The notes under the pieces were generated by a model, which was not told where the DNA came from, ran no database searches, and was given only the letters and a program-made list of their open reading frames with translations. The position numbers were made by a program, and so were the translations under genes. Shown one piece after another: positions 25,425-34,867 of a DNA stretch of 48,477 nucleotides. The DNA lies in NCBI GenBank assembly GCA_028101095.1, contig JAOHKG010000007.1, positions 1 through 48,477 on the forward strand, written 5' to 3'. Source of the DNA: Fidelibacterota bacterium (GTDB taxonomy: Bacteria; Fidelibacterota; Marinisomatia; Marinisomatales; UBA1611). How positions within the stretch are numbered: the stretch's first letter is position 1; the number at the start of each line of letters is the position of its first letter.

Positions 25425-26813
25425 ATGAAGAACTTAACAAAAATTAATTTTCTTTTTTTATCAGGATTATTTCTTGTTGGTATTGCATATTCTAATTCTA
25501 GCCTAAATATTTATCCAGTCTTTTTCTCTACTTATAAATCTTCTGGTGGTGAATGGAATTATCAAAATAAACCCATTATTATCAATGGTTTTGGTTTAGG
25601 AGCAAAAAATATTTTTAATAATTGGATTCTTGAAGCTCAATATTTCCAAATAAATTTATTTGGGAATGTTAATAATGATATTATGAATTTTTCAAGTAAC
25701 CAGTCTTTTCCATACATAGATGGATCAAAGGATGCTGATGGATATTGGAATGAATATGCAACAGCTAAAATATCATATATAAAAAAGAATTTTAAATTTG
25801 AAGCAGGAAAATTTGATAGGCATTGGGGACCAGGCCTAAGAGGCATTCACATTTCAAATAAAGCTCCGTCTTATCCCCAATTTGGGTTTGAATGGAATAT
25901 AAAAGATAATTTGAAACTTACATATTTTCATGGCTTTTTAAATAGTAATATTCCTGACAGTAGTTTATCAGTTTATTATAAAAACAATTTTAGTAGAAGA
26001 TCACTCAATATAAATAGATCTATCGCTGCACATCGTTTAGAGTGGAATCCACTTGATAAAATAATAATTGGTCTAAATGAATCTGTTGTTTATGCGGTTA
26101 GAAGTTTAGATGTTCATTATCTTTTAGCAATTATTCCATTATACCCGATTGAAAACTATTTAGGGGATACTGATAATGTACAACTTGGTTTTGATATAAA
26201 TTATGCAATTACAAAAAAATTCTCATGGTATTTATCATTTTTTATGGATGAGTTAACGCCTGAGTGGTTATTCAAAAAAAATAATGGTAATTGGTTTGCT
26301 TGGCAGTTTGGTTTTAATTTAAAAAACATACTTTCAAAATCTGATTATTTAAAGTGTGAATATAATTGGACAGATCATCGTGTTTATAAGCACAAATACT
26401 CAATTAATGATTATTATAGCCATGATCAACCTCTTGGTTTTTGGGCTGGACCTCACGCTGAAGAATTTATTTTAAGTTATGGTATGAAGTTCAAAGAAAT
26501 AAAATTTGAATCAAAACTATTGAATGCAAAAAGAGGTCAATTAACAACTCAAATGGTAGAAGATAATTACAATTCTGTTTATTACCATCGATATACAGGC
26601 ATCGTTCCTTTTGAATCTAGAATAATATTTTCAAACCAATTAAGTAAAAATATTTGGACTAATAAAGGAGCGATAAAAATAGGTTTTCAATTAATTGATT
26701 GGAAGAATGCAGGCTTTGACCCATTTTATCCAAATACTAAAGATGTGATTCATATTAAAAAATCCTCGTTCGAGATTGGTATTACAATAAATACACCAGA
26801 ATTATTTAGATAA
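25425..26813 (+). CDS. Wzi-like capsule assembly outer-membrane protein
   Basis: A 462-residue exported beta-barrel. The N-terminal signal is KINFLFLSGLFLVGIAYSNS. The family hallmark is EAGKFDRHWGPGLRGIHISN followed by KAPSYPQFGFEW, resembling the WGPG...LS.nA.pfP segment of capsule assembly Wzi proteins. Alternating hydrophobic strands continue to the end. Wzi anchors or organises capsular polysaccharide at the cell surface. It starts 5 nt after the sugar transferase gene, implying one transcript. The C-terminus (NTPELFR) lacks a classic final Phe. Confidence 0.78.
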   Translation: MKNLTKINFLFLSGLFLVGIAYSNSSLNIYPVFFSTYKSSGGEWNYQNKPIIINGFGLGAKNIFNNWILEAQYFQINLFGNVNNDIMNFSSNQSFPYIDGSKDADGYWNEYATAKISYIKKNFKFEAGKFDRHWGPGLRGIHISNKAPSYPQFGFEWNIKDNLKLTYFHGFLNSNIPDSSLSVYYKNNFSRRSLNINRSIAAHRLEWNPLDKIIIGLNESVVYAVRSLDVHYLLAIIPLYPIENYLGDTDNVQLGFDINYAITKKFSWYLSFFMDELTPEWLFKKNNGNWFAWQFGFNLKNILSKSDYLKCEYNWTDHRVYKHKYSINDYYSHDQPLGFWAGPHAEEFILSYGMKFKEIKFESKLLNAKRGQLTTQMVEDNYNSVYYHRYTGIVPFESRIIFSNQLSKNIWTNKGAIKIGFQLIDWKNAGFDPFYPNTKDVIHIKKSSFEIGITINTPELFR

Positions 26814-26959
26814 TTCTATTTTATTTTTTTATCAATAAACACGCTTAAATCAATTTTTTAATTAAAGATATTTTTTTGTCTTGTAGAATCGGTTTTATAA
26901 AAATTTTTATTTTATATTTTAGGCATCATTTTAACAAGGAATATTAATAAATCTCCTTA

Positions 26960-27835
26960 CTATTTATTTTTGATCAAATTTCTTAGGTATTCTCCATATT
27001 CATTTTTGTATGTTTCTGCAAGTTGGAGGACCTGTTGATCGCTAATTAAATTATTTAAATATGCAATTTCTTCAATACACCCGATTTTAAACCCTTGCCT
27101 TTCTTCAACGATCTTAATGAAATTGGATGCATTCATCATCGATTCATGAGTACCGGTATCTAGCCATGCATATCCCCTTCCCATTATCTCAACGGACAAT
27201 TGATTTCGCCTCATAAATTCTTCATTTATTGAGGATATTTCTAGCTCTCCTCTTTTCGAGGGTTTAATACCTTTTGCTATTTCTATTACATCATTAGGAT
27301 AGAAATATAAACCAACAATAGCATCTTTAGATTTAGGATTTTTTGGCTTCTCTTCGATACTTTCAACATTTCCATCAATATCATAACCAACTACACCATA
27401 TCTTTCTGGATCTTTTACATTATAACCAAAAATAATCGCATTTTTTGTATTTTTTACTATTTCGACACTCTTTTTTAATAACGATGAAAATCCATGTCCA
27501 AAAAATATATTATCTCCTAAAATTAAAGATACAGAATCAGAACCAATAAATTTTTCTCCTAAAATGAATGCTTGAGCCAGACCATCAGGAGACGGTTGTA
27601 TAACGTATGATATTTTTATACCTAAATGGGCTCCGTTTTCTAATAAAAGTTCAAACCTTCCAATATCTTCGGGTGTAGAAATAATTAAAATATCTTTTAT
27701 TCCTGTAAGCATTAAAGTCGATAGAGGATAAAAAATCATTGGTTTATCATATATCGGTAAAAGTTGTTTAGAGATAACTTTTGTTGAGGGGTATAGCCTT
27801 GTTCCACTACCACCAGCTAAAATAATTCCTTTCAT
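26960..27835 (-). CDS. rmlA: Glucose-1-phosphate thymidylyltransferase
   Basis: A 291-residue enzyme that makes dTDP-glucose. Motifs are [20 protein letters not shown] (nucleotide loop), [29 protein letters not shown] and [15 protein letters not shown]. The ORF track begins 60 nt upstream, but the ATG at 27835 gives the canonical N-terminus and overlaps the rmlB stop as ATGA. It is last in the ugd-rmlC-rmlB-rmlA operon, convergent with the Wzi-like gene across 146 AT-rich bases. Confidence 0.95.
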   Translation of the reverse strand: MKGIILAGGSGTRLYPSTKVISKQLLPIYDKPMIFYPLSTLMLTGIKDILIISTPEDIGRFELLLENGAHLGIKISYVIQPSPDGLAQAFILGEKFIGSDSVSLILGDNIFFGHGFSSLLKKSVEIVKNTKNAIIFGYNVKDPERYGVVGYDIDGNVESIEEKPKNPKSKDAIVGLYFYPNDVIEIAKGIKPSKRGELEISSINEEFMRRNQLSVEIMGRGYAWLDTGTHESMMNASNFIKIVEERQGFKIGCIEEIAYLNNLISDQQVLQLAETYKNEYGEYLRNLIKNK

Positions 27836-28887
27836 ATTTTTTTTAACCCTAATCTTTTTTGATTGTAAGTGTTTTTTTGTATTTTTTTCCACCATTCAGA
27901 ATTTTTCAAATACCAATTAACAGTTTTCTCTATACCTGATTTAAAAGACTCTTTAGGTACCCAACCTAACTCTTTCTTGATTTTATCAGAGTTAATTGCA
28001 TATCTAAAGTCATGACCCGGGCGATCTTTAACATAATCAATAAGCATTTTGTAAGATTCTTGATTTTTTCTAGGAATTTTTTTGTCAAGTATATCGCATA
28101 TTGTATTGACTATCTGAATATTTTCAATTTCATTGTTACCACCTATATTATATGTTTGTCCAATAGTACCTTTCTCAATTACTCTACTTATGGCCTCGCA
28201 ATGATCTGTAACATATAACCAATCTCTTATATTTTTACCCTTTCCATAAACAGGTAATTTATTTTCTTCAAGACAATTTATAATCATCAGTGGTATCAAC
28301 TTTTCAGGGAATTGATATGGTCCATAATTATTAGAGCAATTAGTGATTATTGTGGGTAATTGATATGTCTTATTCCATGCTCTAACAAGATGATCCGAGC
28401 TTGCTTTTGAGGATGAATATGGTGAACTAGGATCATAGGGCGTATTTTCATAAAAATAATCATTTTCCCCAAGAGAACCATAAACCTCATCAGTCGAAAT
28501 ATGAATAAATTTAAATTTTTTCTTATTTCCTAATCTAAAAAAATTAAGAGCGGCCTCTAAAAGTCTATATGTTCCCATTATATTGGTATTTATAAATTCT
28601 GTAGGATCATCTATTGAGCGATCAACATGACTTTCAGCTGCAAAATTAACAACGTAATCAAAATTAAACTCTTTAAACAGTTTTTTAAGAGTTTCCCTAT
28701 CGCAAATATCGCCTTTAATATGCCTATGAAAAGAATCTGGAAGATCAATTAAATTAGCAATATTAGCAGCATATGTAATTTTATCTAAATTAACAACTTT
28801 AAATTCCGTTGAATTTTTAAATATATATTTTATAAAATTTGATCCTATAAATCCAAAACCACCTGTAACGAGTATATTTTTTTTCAT
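27832..28887 (-). CDS. rmlB: dTDP-glucose 4,6-dehydratase
   Basis: A 351-residue extended short-chain dehydrogenase. Motifs are [16 protein letters not shown] (NAD site), [22 protein letters not shown] (catalytic Thr-Asp-Glu), [15 protein letters not shown] (YxxxK) and [17 protein letters not shown]. It converts dTDP-glucose to dTDP-4-keto-6-deoxyglucose. Its ATG overlaps the rmlC stop by four bases. Confidence 0.96.
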   Translation of the reverse strand: MKKNILVTGGFGFIGSNFIKYIFKNSTEFKVVNLDKITYAANIANLIDLPDSFHRHIKGDICDRETLKKLFKEFNFDYVVNFAAESHVDRSIDDPTEFINTNIMGTYRLLEAALNFFRLGNKKKFKFIHISTDEVYGSLGENDYFYENTPYDPSSPYSSSKASSDHLVRAWNKTYQLPTIITNCSNNYGPYQFPEKLIPLMIINCLEENKLPVYGKGKNIRDWLYVTDHCEAISRVIEKGTIGQTYNIGGNNEIENIQIVNTICDILDKKIPRKNQESYKMLIDYVKDRPGHDFRYAINSDKIKKELGWVPKESFKSGIEKTVNWYLKNSEWWKKIQKNTYNQKRLGLKKI

Positions 28888-29432
28888 TTTAGTTTTGGTA
28901 ATATATTTTGTTCACTCAATTTAGGTAATAATTTATCTTTAGATGATAAATGAGGATTATCAATTTCCCAATTAATATTAATATTTGGATCATTCCAAAT
29001 AATTCCATGTTCATTTTTCATGTCGTAAATGTTTGTACATTTATAAACTACGATTGATTCTTCGGATAAGACTCCATAACCATGAGCAAAACCCTCTGGT
29101 ATATAAAGCATTTTTTTATTCTTTTCTGTTAATATTATAGAGACAGACTTTCCAAAATTTGGAGAGCCTAATCTAATGTCCACCGCAACGTCTAAAATCT
29201 TGCCAAGTACAGCACGTACTATCTTTCCTTGAGGGTTTTTAATTTGATAATGTAATCCTCTTATTGTATGTTTTTTAGATTTGACTTCATTATCTTGATA
29301 AAAATGATGTGGTATTTTATTTTCGATGAACTTATTTTTCTGATATGTTTCTAAAAAGTACCCTCTTTCATCACTGAAAACTTCAGGAATTATAACCTTT
29401 ACTTCAGGTAAGATAGTACTTTCAATGATCAT
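28884..29432 (-). CDS. rmlC: dTDP-4-dehydrorhamnose 3,5-epimerase
   Basis: A 182-residue cupin with FSDERGYFLETYQ, HTIRGLHYQIKNPQGKIVR (catalytic His in RGLHYQ), AVDIRLGSPNFG, IPEGFAHGYGVLSE and WNDPNININW. It epimerises C3 and C5 of dTDP-4-keto-6-deoxyglucose. No rmlD reductase is found next to it. Its start overlaps the ugd stop by four bases. Confidence 0.95.
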   Translation of the reverse strand: MIIESTILPEVKVIIPEVFSDERGYFLETYQKNKFIENKIPHHFYQDNEVKSKKHTIRGLHYQIKNPQGKIVRAVLGKILDVAVDIRLGSPNFGKSVSIILTEKNKKMLYIPEGFAHGYGVLSEESIVVYKCTNIYDMKNEHGIIWNDPNININWEIDNPHLSSKDKLLPKLSEQNILPKLK

Positions 29433-30745
29433 TTTATATTATTCCTGCCAACATTATCAAAAATAAATCCATACTCGTTTAATTTATTGATACTAAAAAT
29501 ATTTCGGGTATCAAGAATACACGGATTTTTAAGTACTTTTTTTAATACTTTTAAATCAATTCCTCTAAACTCATTCCATTCAGTCATGATTACAACAACA
29601 TCAGCATTTTTACAGCAATCTTTCCAACTGTCAAAATAATTTATTTTGGGAAATTGTACTTTCATAGCATCATTTGCAACAGGGTCAAATGCGTTAACAA
29701 ATCCATTATTTTCTATTATCATTTTTATCATATAAATCGCGGGTGATTCCCTGACATCATCTGTATTTGGCTTAAAAGAAAGGCCTAAAATTGAAATAGT
29801 TTTATTATTCAAATTAAATTTTAATAATTTATTTAATTTATCGAACATTCTAACTTTTTGCACTTCATTTATATCAATCGCGGCATCAATTGTTTTCATA
29901 CTTATACCATGTTTTTCCGAAAGAATAGAAAATGCTTTTGTATCCTTTGGGAAGCATGAGCCACCAAATCCAGGACCGGGGTGAAGAAATTTTGAACTTA
30001 TTCTACCATCTTGTCCCATACCTATTGCTACTTGATGGACATCAGCACCAACTTTTTCACAGAGATTTGCAACTTCGTTTATATAACTTATTTTTAATGC
30101 AAGAAATGCGTTGGCAGAGTACTTTATCATTTCTGCTGTTTCAATATTTGTCAATATGATCGGTTTTTTATTTCTATAAAGAGGCTTATATATATCTTCC
30201 ATAACAGAATAAGCATCCGTGGTTCTTGCTCCAATTACAATCCTATCAGGCCATAAAAAATCTCTAACTGCAGAACCCTCTCTCAAAAACTCAGGGTTAG
30301 AAACATAATCAAACTGTATATCATTTTTTTTGTTTTGATTTATATAATTAACTATCATAGCACCCGTTCCAACTGGGACCGTACTTTTTGTACAAACTAC
30401 AACATAATTAGTGATATTTTTTGCAATAGTTTTTGCAACAGAACGAACAGAGCTTAAATCCGCTTCACCATTCTCTTTTTCTGGAGTGCCCACGGCGATA
30501 AAGACAACTTCACAATTTTGTATTGAATGTTCAATATTAGTTGAGAATTTCAACCTACCTGAGTTAGTGTTCTTTAGTATCAGTTCATCTAATCCTGGCT
30601 CATAAATAGGAATAATCCCATTTTTCAAATCATTAATTTTAGTTTTAGAAATATCAACACATGTTACCTCATTTCCAAAATCAGACAAACCTGCACCGGT
30701 AACTAGTCCAACATAACCTGTTCCAACAATAGTAATTTTTTTCAA
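29429..30745 (-). CDS. ugd: UDP-glucose 6-dehydrogenase
   Basis: A 438-residue NAD-dependent enzyme that oxidises UDP-glucose to UDP-glucuronate. Motifs are IVGTGYVGLVTGAGL, YEPGLDEL, VGTPEKENGEADLS, STVPVGTG, EFLREGSAV and GFGGSCFPKDTKAF with the catalytic Cys near residue 260. The start is TTG (30745..30743) preceded by a strong AAAGGAG with 5 nt spacing. It heads the nucleotide-sugar operon, 10 nt after the VWA gene, so the operon could also be read from upstream. Confidence 0.95.
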   Translation of the reverse strand: MKKITIVGTGYVGLVTGAGLSDFGNEVTCVDISKTKINDLKNGIIPIYEPGLDELILKNTNSGRLKFSTNIEHSIQNCEVVFIAVGTPEKENGEADLSSVRSVAKTIAKNITNYVVVCTKSTVPVGTGAMIVNYINQNKKNDIQFDYVSNPEFLREGSAVRDFLWPDRIVIGARTTDAYSVMEDIYKPLYRNKKPIILTNIETAEMIKYSANAFLALKISYINEVANLCEKVGADVHQVAIGMGQDGRISSKFLHPGPGFGGSCFPKDTKAFSILSEKHGISMKTIDAAIDINEVQKVRMFDKLNKLLKFNLNNKTISILGLSFKPNTDDVRESPAIYMIKMIIENNGFVNAFDPVANDAMKVQFPKINYFDSWKDCCKNADVVVIMTEWNEFRGIDLKVLKKVLKNPCILDTRNIFSINKLNEYGFIFDNVGRNNIK

Positions 30746-30757
30746 TTATTCTCCTTT
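30743..30757 (-). promoter_or_regulatory. Ribosome binding site deciding the ugd TTG start
   Basis: The minus strand reads AAAGGAGAATAATTG, a full Shine-Dalgarno 5 nt before a TTG codon that opens the ugd Rossmann motif. This is the cleanest demonstration in the window that TTG is used as a start with a strong SD. Confidence 0.8.
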
Positions 30758-32864
30758 ATATTAAACCAATTTTCCGTCTATATAATAATTCTAATATGAA
30801 CAATACAAAAAAAATAATAAGTAGCCAACTTTTATTTATAAAATAGAATGCCATAGCATAAGAATCTTCTCTAAAACTATTATTTATTTTTTCAATTATT
30901 AAACTTCGATTTTCCCATAATTGAAAAGTACCATTAGTTTTGTTTGATAAAGTTTCTAGTGGTTTCTTATTTAAAAAAACCTTATTTAATTCAACTTGAC
31001 TTTCTTGAACTTTTATTATGCCATCGCTAATAATTGCTAGAGTATCATCAAAAAACAATTGGACTTCATATCTAAGGCTACCAGGCAATGATGCCCAGAA
31101 GCTTCCTGTGTACAGATTTCTCTCTTTATTATAATTAATTGGTTTAGAGTTAATTTTAACTCCATCATTATTAAAAATATTTATACTTCCATTTAAAATA
31201 TTTTGATTATCCTTAACAGGTTTACCAATAATTGTAACCTGTTCACCTTGCTGATAAGAATTCCTATTTGCTCTAAAATAAAAATCTTTTCCATTAACTC
31301 TCTTCATTAACCAAGAAAAAACTGGATTGAAAAGGTTTTCATTTATATCATTATCTATCAAATTTTCCGAGCTTGATTTTAGACTGTATAAATCTGGAGA
31401 TGTAAAAAGCATGCTTCTTAGAGGTGTTTTTTCTTTTAAAATAAGAAGTGGAATCTTAACGTCTGAGATTAAAAAGTTTGCCAATACGTCCACACCTAAA
31501 GTATCTACTTCCATATCAACAAATAATGGAGGTTTTTTATTTACTTTATCAACCTTATCATAGTTGTTTTTGAAAGGGAAATATTTTCCCCAGTTTTCAT
31601 TGATATACCAATCAAATTTCCCATTTAAGCCGATCAAAGATTCTTTTAAACCTATATCCATTAATTTCAAATACGACGACAGCGTTTCTTTTTCAGTATC
31701 ATAGCCCGGGAAAAAAGCAATGCTTGATTTTTGGACTAGAATTTTTTTTGCAAAAATTCTTAAAAAATCATTCCACTCATTTTTATTATTTTTAATAGGA
31801 TGATTATCAAAAATAATTAAATCATATTTAGTATCCCAAAATTGTTGAATTGGCTTGGAGTAAGAATTGGAAAGGTACACGAAGTGATCCAGACTGTAAT
31901 TCTTATTTTCGGTTAATATATTTTTTATTACTTGTGTATTAAAATTTGGAGCTCCAGTAATTATGGCAACTTTATAATTATCTTTTAAAACCTGTATTGA
32001 AAAAAATTGTTTATTATTTTCAATATTTATTTCTTCCGGAACGGTATTTACTTGCACTTTATAAACAACTTCACCCATTTCAGTTGGTGTGATTAAAAAT
32101 CTAATTTTTTCTATAATACCAAGGCCTTTTAAGGTTACAGATTTTGACCCAAGAATTTTTTTCCCATTTGACAAAGTAACATTGACTTTTTCCTTTGTAA
32201 TTCCAGTCGAAGAGACTTCAACCTCAACCTTTGCCTTACTCCCCTTTATTACAGATGGGGAGGAAATAATTGACTTAATTGCTATATCAGTAAATGATTC
32301 TTCTGTTCCTACACCGATGATATGTATTGGATTTAAATTTTCAAAGTTATCACTTGAAATTTTCTTACCAAAGTTAGCTTGACCATCCGTGATTATTAAT
32401 GACCCAGCTATATTATGATTGTTATTAAACTTAATATGAGAAATAACAGAGCCTAAGTTAGTTGAGCCATCTTTTAATGTTTGTTTCTCAAAATCCCATC
32501 CATTTTTCAGTTTGGTACCAAAATTATATATTTTTGTTTCAACGCCTTTTTTCTTTAATTTTTCTAATATTTTATTCACACCTGATATATATGATGTTGC
32601 TGAAGGTTGTTGATGGTAACTCATGCTTAAAGAATTATCGAGGTATACATTCCATTTTAATTTTGTCGTCTCCTCTGTCAAATAATTTATTTTCGGATTT
32701 AGTAAAATAAGAGAGAAAATAAAGAATAATAAGAATCTTATAATAAAAATATTTTTAATATCACTATTTTTATAAAGGTTTTTTGATAGAAAAGAAATGA
32801 CTAAAAAAACTATTGAAGCTAGTATACATATTATTGATATGATATTTTCAAAATTATATAACAC
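30756..32864 (-). CDS. VWA-domain membrane protein with GATase1-like region
   Basis: A 702-residue protein with two N-terminal helices (about 8-27 and 38-56), a von Willebrand A domain and one C-terminal helix (about 672-695) followed by YRRKIGLI. The metal site is intact: DNSLS (76-80), Thr135 in DGSTNLG, and ITDGQANFG (Asp160). After a beta-rich region (190-290), residues around 295-400 (VAIITGAPNFN ... LIIFDNHPI) resemble the glutamine-amidotransferase-like fold found in similar Bacteroidetes VWA proteins. Most of the mass is probably periplasmic. The function is unknown. The start is GTG, 10 nt after tsaD. Confidence 0.72.
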   Translation of the reverse strand: MLYNFENIISIICILASIVFLVISFLSKNLYKNSDIKNIFIIRFLLFFIFSLILLNPKINYLTEETTKLKWNVYLDNSLSMSYHQQPSATSYISGVNKILEKLKKKGVETKIYNFGTKLKNGWDFEKQTLKDGSTNLGSVISHIKFNNNHNIAGSLIITDGQANFGKKISSDNFENLNPIHIIGVGTEESFTDIAIKSIISSPSVIKGSKAKVEVEVSSTGITKEKVNVTLSNGKKILGSKSVTLKGLGIIEKIRFLITPTEMGEVVYKVQVNTVPEEINIENNKQFFSIQVLKDNYKVAIITGAPNFNTQVIKNILTENKNYSLDHFVYLSNSYSKPIQQFWDTKYDLIIFDNHPIKNNKNEWNDFLRIFAKKILVQKSSIAFFPGYDTEKETLSSYLKLMDIGLKESLIGLNGKFDWYINENWGKYFPFKNNYDKVDKVNKKPPLFVDMEVDTLGVDVLANFLISDVKIPLLILKEKTPLRSMLFTSPDLYSLKSSSENLIDNDINENLFNPVFSWLMKRVNGKDFYFRANRNSYQQGEQVTIIGKPVKDNQNILNGSINIFNNDGVKINSKPINYNKERNLYTGSFWASLPGSLRYEVQLFFDDTLAIISDGIIKVQESQVELNKVFLNKKPLETLSNKTNGTFQLWENRSLIIEKINNSFREDSYAMAFYFINKSWLLIIFFVLFILELLYRRKIGLI

Positions 32865-32874
32865 GCTAGTCTTT

Positions 32875-33870
32875 TTATAATTTTAGGTTTGGAAGAGAAC
32901 TAAAAGAGAAATCTTGATATTTTTTTTTAGATGCAAATTGAATCTTTATTTGACCTAGAAAACTTATCATTGCAGCATTATCAGTGCAGAAAGATAAATC
33001 GGGAAAAACAAACTCTGTTTGAGGATTTATTTCTTTTAGTTTTTTCCTTAAAGATTGATTGGCTGCTACTCCACCCGCAATAACACATCTTTGAGATTTA
33101 GTTTTTAATATTGCTCTACGTATTTTTTCACTTAAAGTCTCGATAATAGCCATTTGATAGCTAGCTATGACATCAGGTAGTTTTATATCATCAGTTTCTT
33201 CAAAATCATCTAAATAATAGAGCAGTGAAGTTTTGAGGCCACTAAAACTAAATTCTAAACTTTCACGGCCTAAGAGTATCCGTGGAAAATCAACTTTGTC
33301 TGGCCTTCCAAACTTAGCTTTATTTTCAATTAATGGACCTCCTGGATATCCAAGTCCTAGAATACGAGCACCTTTATCAAACGCTTCACCTGCAGCATCA
33401 TCTCTTGTTTCACCTAAAAGTATATAATTATCCATCTCAATAATATTCCAAATTTGCGTATGCCCACCAGAAACAAGTAAACATAAAAATGGATATTGCA
33501 GATCGGGTTTAGCTAGAAAATTTGCGTAAATATGACCTTCTAAGTGATTTATTGGAATAATTGGAATTTTTAAGGCTATTGCGAGTCCTTTAGCAAAACT
33601 AATACCTGTTAATAATGTTCCTGATAGACCTGGACCTTGAGTTACTGCAATTGCATTGACTTCAGAAAGAGTGATTTTAGCTTCTTTTATCGACTGATCA
33701 ACAACTTGATTTAATAAAAAATCATGTTCCCGAGATGCAATTTCAGGTACAACTCCTCCATATTTTTTATGGATAATTTGTTGACTAACTATGCTTGATA
33801 AAATAGTACCATTTCTGCAAACTGATGCAGCAGTTTCATCACAAGAAGTTTCAATTCCAAGTACTATCAT
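32875..33870 (-). CDS. tsaD: tRNA N6-adenosine threonylcarbamoyltransferase
   Basis: A 331-residue ASKHA-fold enzyme that completes t6A37 on ANN-decoding tRNAs with TsaB and TsaE. It has GIETSCDETAASV, the metal-binding HLEGH (His109, His113), LLVSGGHTQIW, DKGARILGLGYPGGP, and AGGVAANQSLR. The ATG overlaps the YbbR-protein stop by four bases. Essential in most bacteria; length is standard. Confidence 0.97.
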   Translation of the reverse strand: MIVLGIETSCDETAASVCRNGTILSSIVSQQIIHKKYGGVVPEIASREHDFLLNQVVDQSIKEAKITLSEVNAIAVTQGPGLSGTLLTGISFAKGLAIALKIPIIPINHLEGHIYANFLAKPDLQYPFLCLLVSGGHTQIWNIIEMDNYILLGETRDDAAGEAFDKGARILGLGYPGGPLIENKAKFGRPDKVDFPRILLGRESLEFSFSGLKTSLLYYLDDFEETDDIKLPDVIASYQMAIIETLSEKIRRAILKTKSQRCVIAGGVAANQSLRKKLKEINPQTEFVFPDLSFCTDNAAMISFLGQIKIQFASKKKYQDFSFSSLPNLKL

Positions 33871-34844
33871 TGTACCTCACGAGCAACTGCAACCTCTAAA
33901 TTACGAGGTGACAAATCACGCCATTCTATGAGATCTGATGGTATAGTAACAGAGGGTTCATAAAATTGCTTATCTATAATCCAATCTTGGAAGTTTATTC
34001 TTATCTTGATTTCTTTTGGCTTTAGCTTTGCAATTCTTTGAGCTCCACCAATAACTGTTAATGAGACCGTTTGCGGTGAAGGGAAAACTCTTATTTTAGT
34101 AGGAACGTCCAATATCTCTACTGGAATATCAACAATTATTCTTTCACTAATTTGTTGGATATTTAATTTGATTTTTACAGTTTCGTTTGAATAATTAATT
34201 AGATTCCCTAAGGATTTGATACGTGTATCTAACTCGATTATACTATTTAAGCCATTTAACGTATCTTTAACTGTTTCTAGATGATTTATAAGAGCTAACT
34301 CTTCTTCAGGTCCTGCAATTTTAATAAATTCAGGTTCTAATTTTATATTTCCAACTAAAGTATATCCCGGCATTGTTATTGTAGTAATATTAGATAACAC
34401 TGGAACTTTTTTTGATTTAAACTCATCGAGACTAATCTTTATTCTATTAGGATGAATAACTTCAACAAAAGAGATATTAGAATTAAGGGGAAAAACAACT
34501 TTTTGTGGAAATTTTTCAAAGTATTCATTTAAAATGAATTCATAATCTTTTGAGATACCCTCGAGGTCTAAAACTAACTTAAAATTTGTAAAGGGTTTTA
34601 GAATGTATGTTTTAAAAAGATCTCTTCCTTCACCTCTTATTTTAACTGAAGCATATGATGGAACTTCTTCCTTATGCGCTTTTTGAACACTTAAATTTCT
34701 AGCCTCAATTGGTAGATCGATGATCATTGTGTACTCGTTCTCGGATACAACAAATACCCACAATAAAATCGACAAACCAAAAGCGCCAGACGTAAGACCT
34801 ATTTTATGTAGGAAAGTAGAGTCAAGGTTGGATTTTAATTGCAA
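33867..34844 (-). CDS. YbbR-domain protein (CdaR-like)
   Basis: A 325-residue protein with one N-terminal membrane helix (about 16-33, GLTSGAFGLSILLWVFVVSE) followed by tandem YbbR-type beta domains (for example VKIRGEGRDLFKTYI, EVIHPNRIKISLDEFKSKKVPV, and GPEEELALINHLETVKD). In Firmicutes, YbbR/CdaR proteins regulate the diadenylate cyclase CdaA; no cdaA is next to it here, so that role is only a possibility. The start is TTG, 23 nt after rpsA; the frame upstream contains no better start. Confidence 0.83.
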   Translation of the reverse strand: MQLKSNLDSTFLHKIGLTSGAFGLSILLWVFVVSENEYTMIIDLPIEARNLSVQKAHKEEVPSYASVKIRGEGRDLFKTYILKPFTNFKLVLDLEGISKDYEFILNEYFEKFPQKVVFPLNSNISFVEVIHPNRIKISLDEFKSKKVPVLSNITTITMPGYTLVGNIKLEPEFIKIAGPEEELALINHLETVKDTLNGLNSIIELDTRIKSLGNLINYSNETVKIKLNIQQISERIIVDIPVEILDVPTKIRVFPSPQTVSLTVIGGAQRIAKLKPKEIKIRINFQDWIIDKQFYEPSVTIPSDLIEWRDLSPRNLEVAVAREVQ

Positions 34845-34867
34845 TAAACTACTACCTAGATCAGATA

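Noticed and set aside
26897-26910. ATAAAAATTTTTAT palindrome between the Wzi-like gene and rmlA as a terminator
   Set aside because: It has no GC in the stem and would be unstable; in this AT-rich gap it may be chance.
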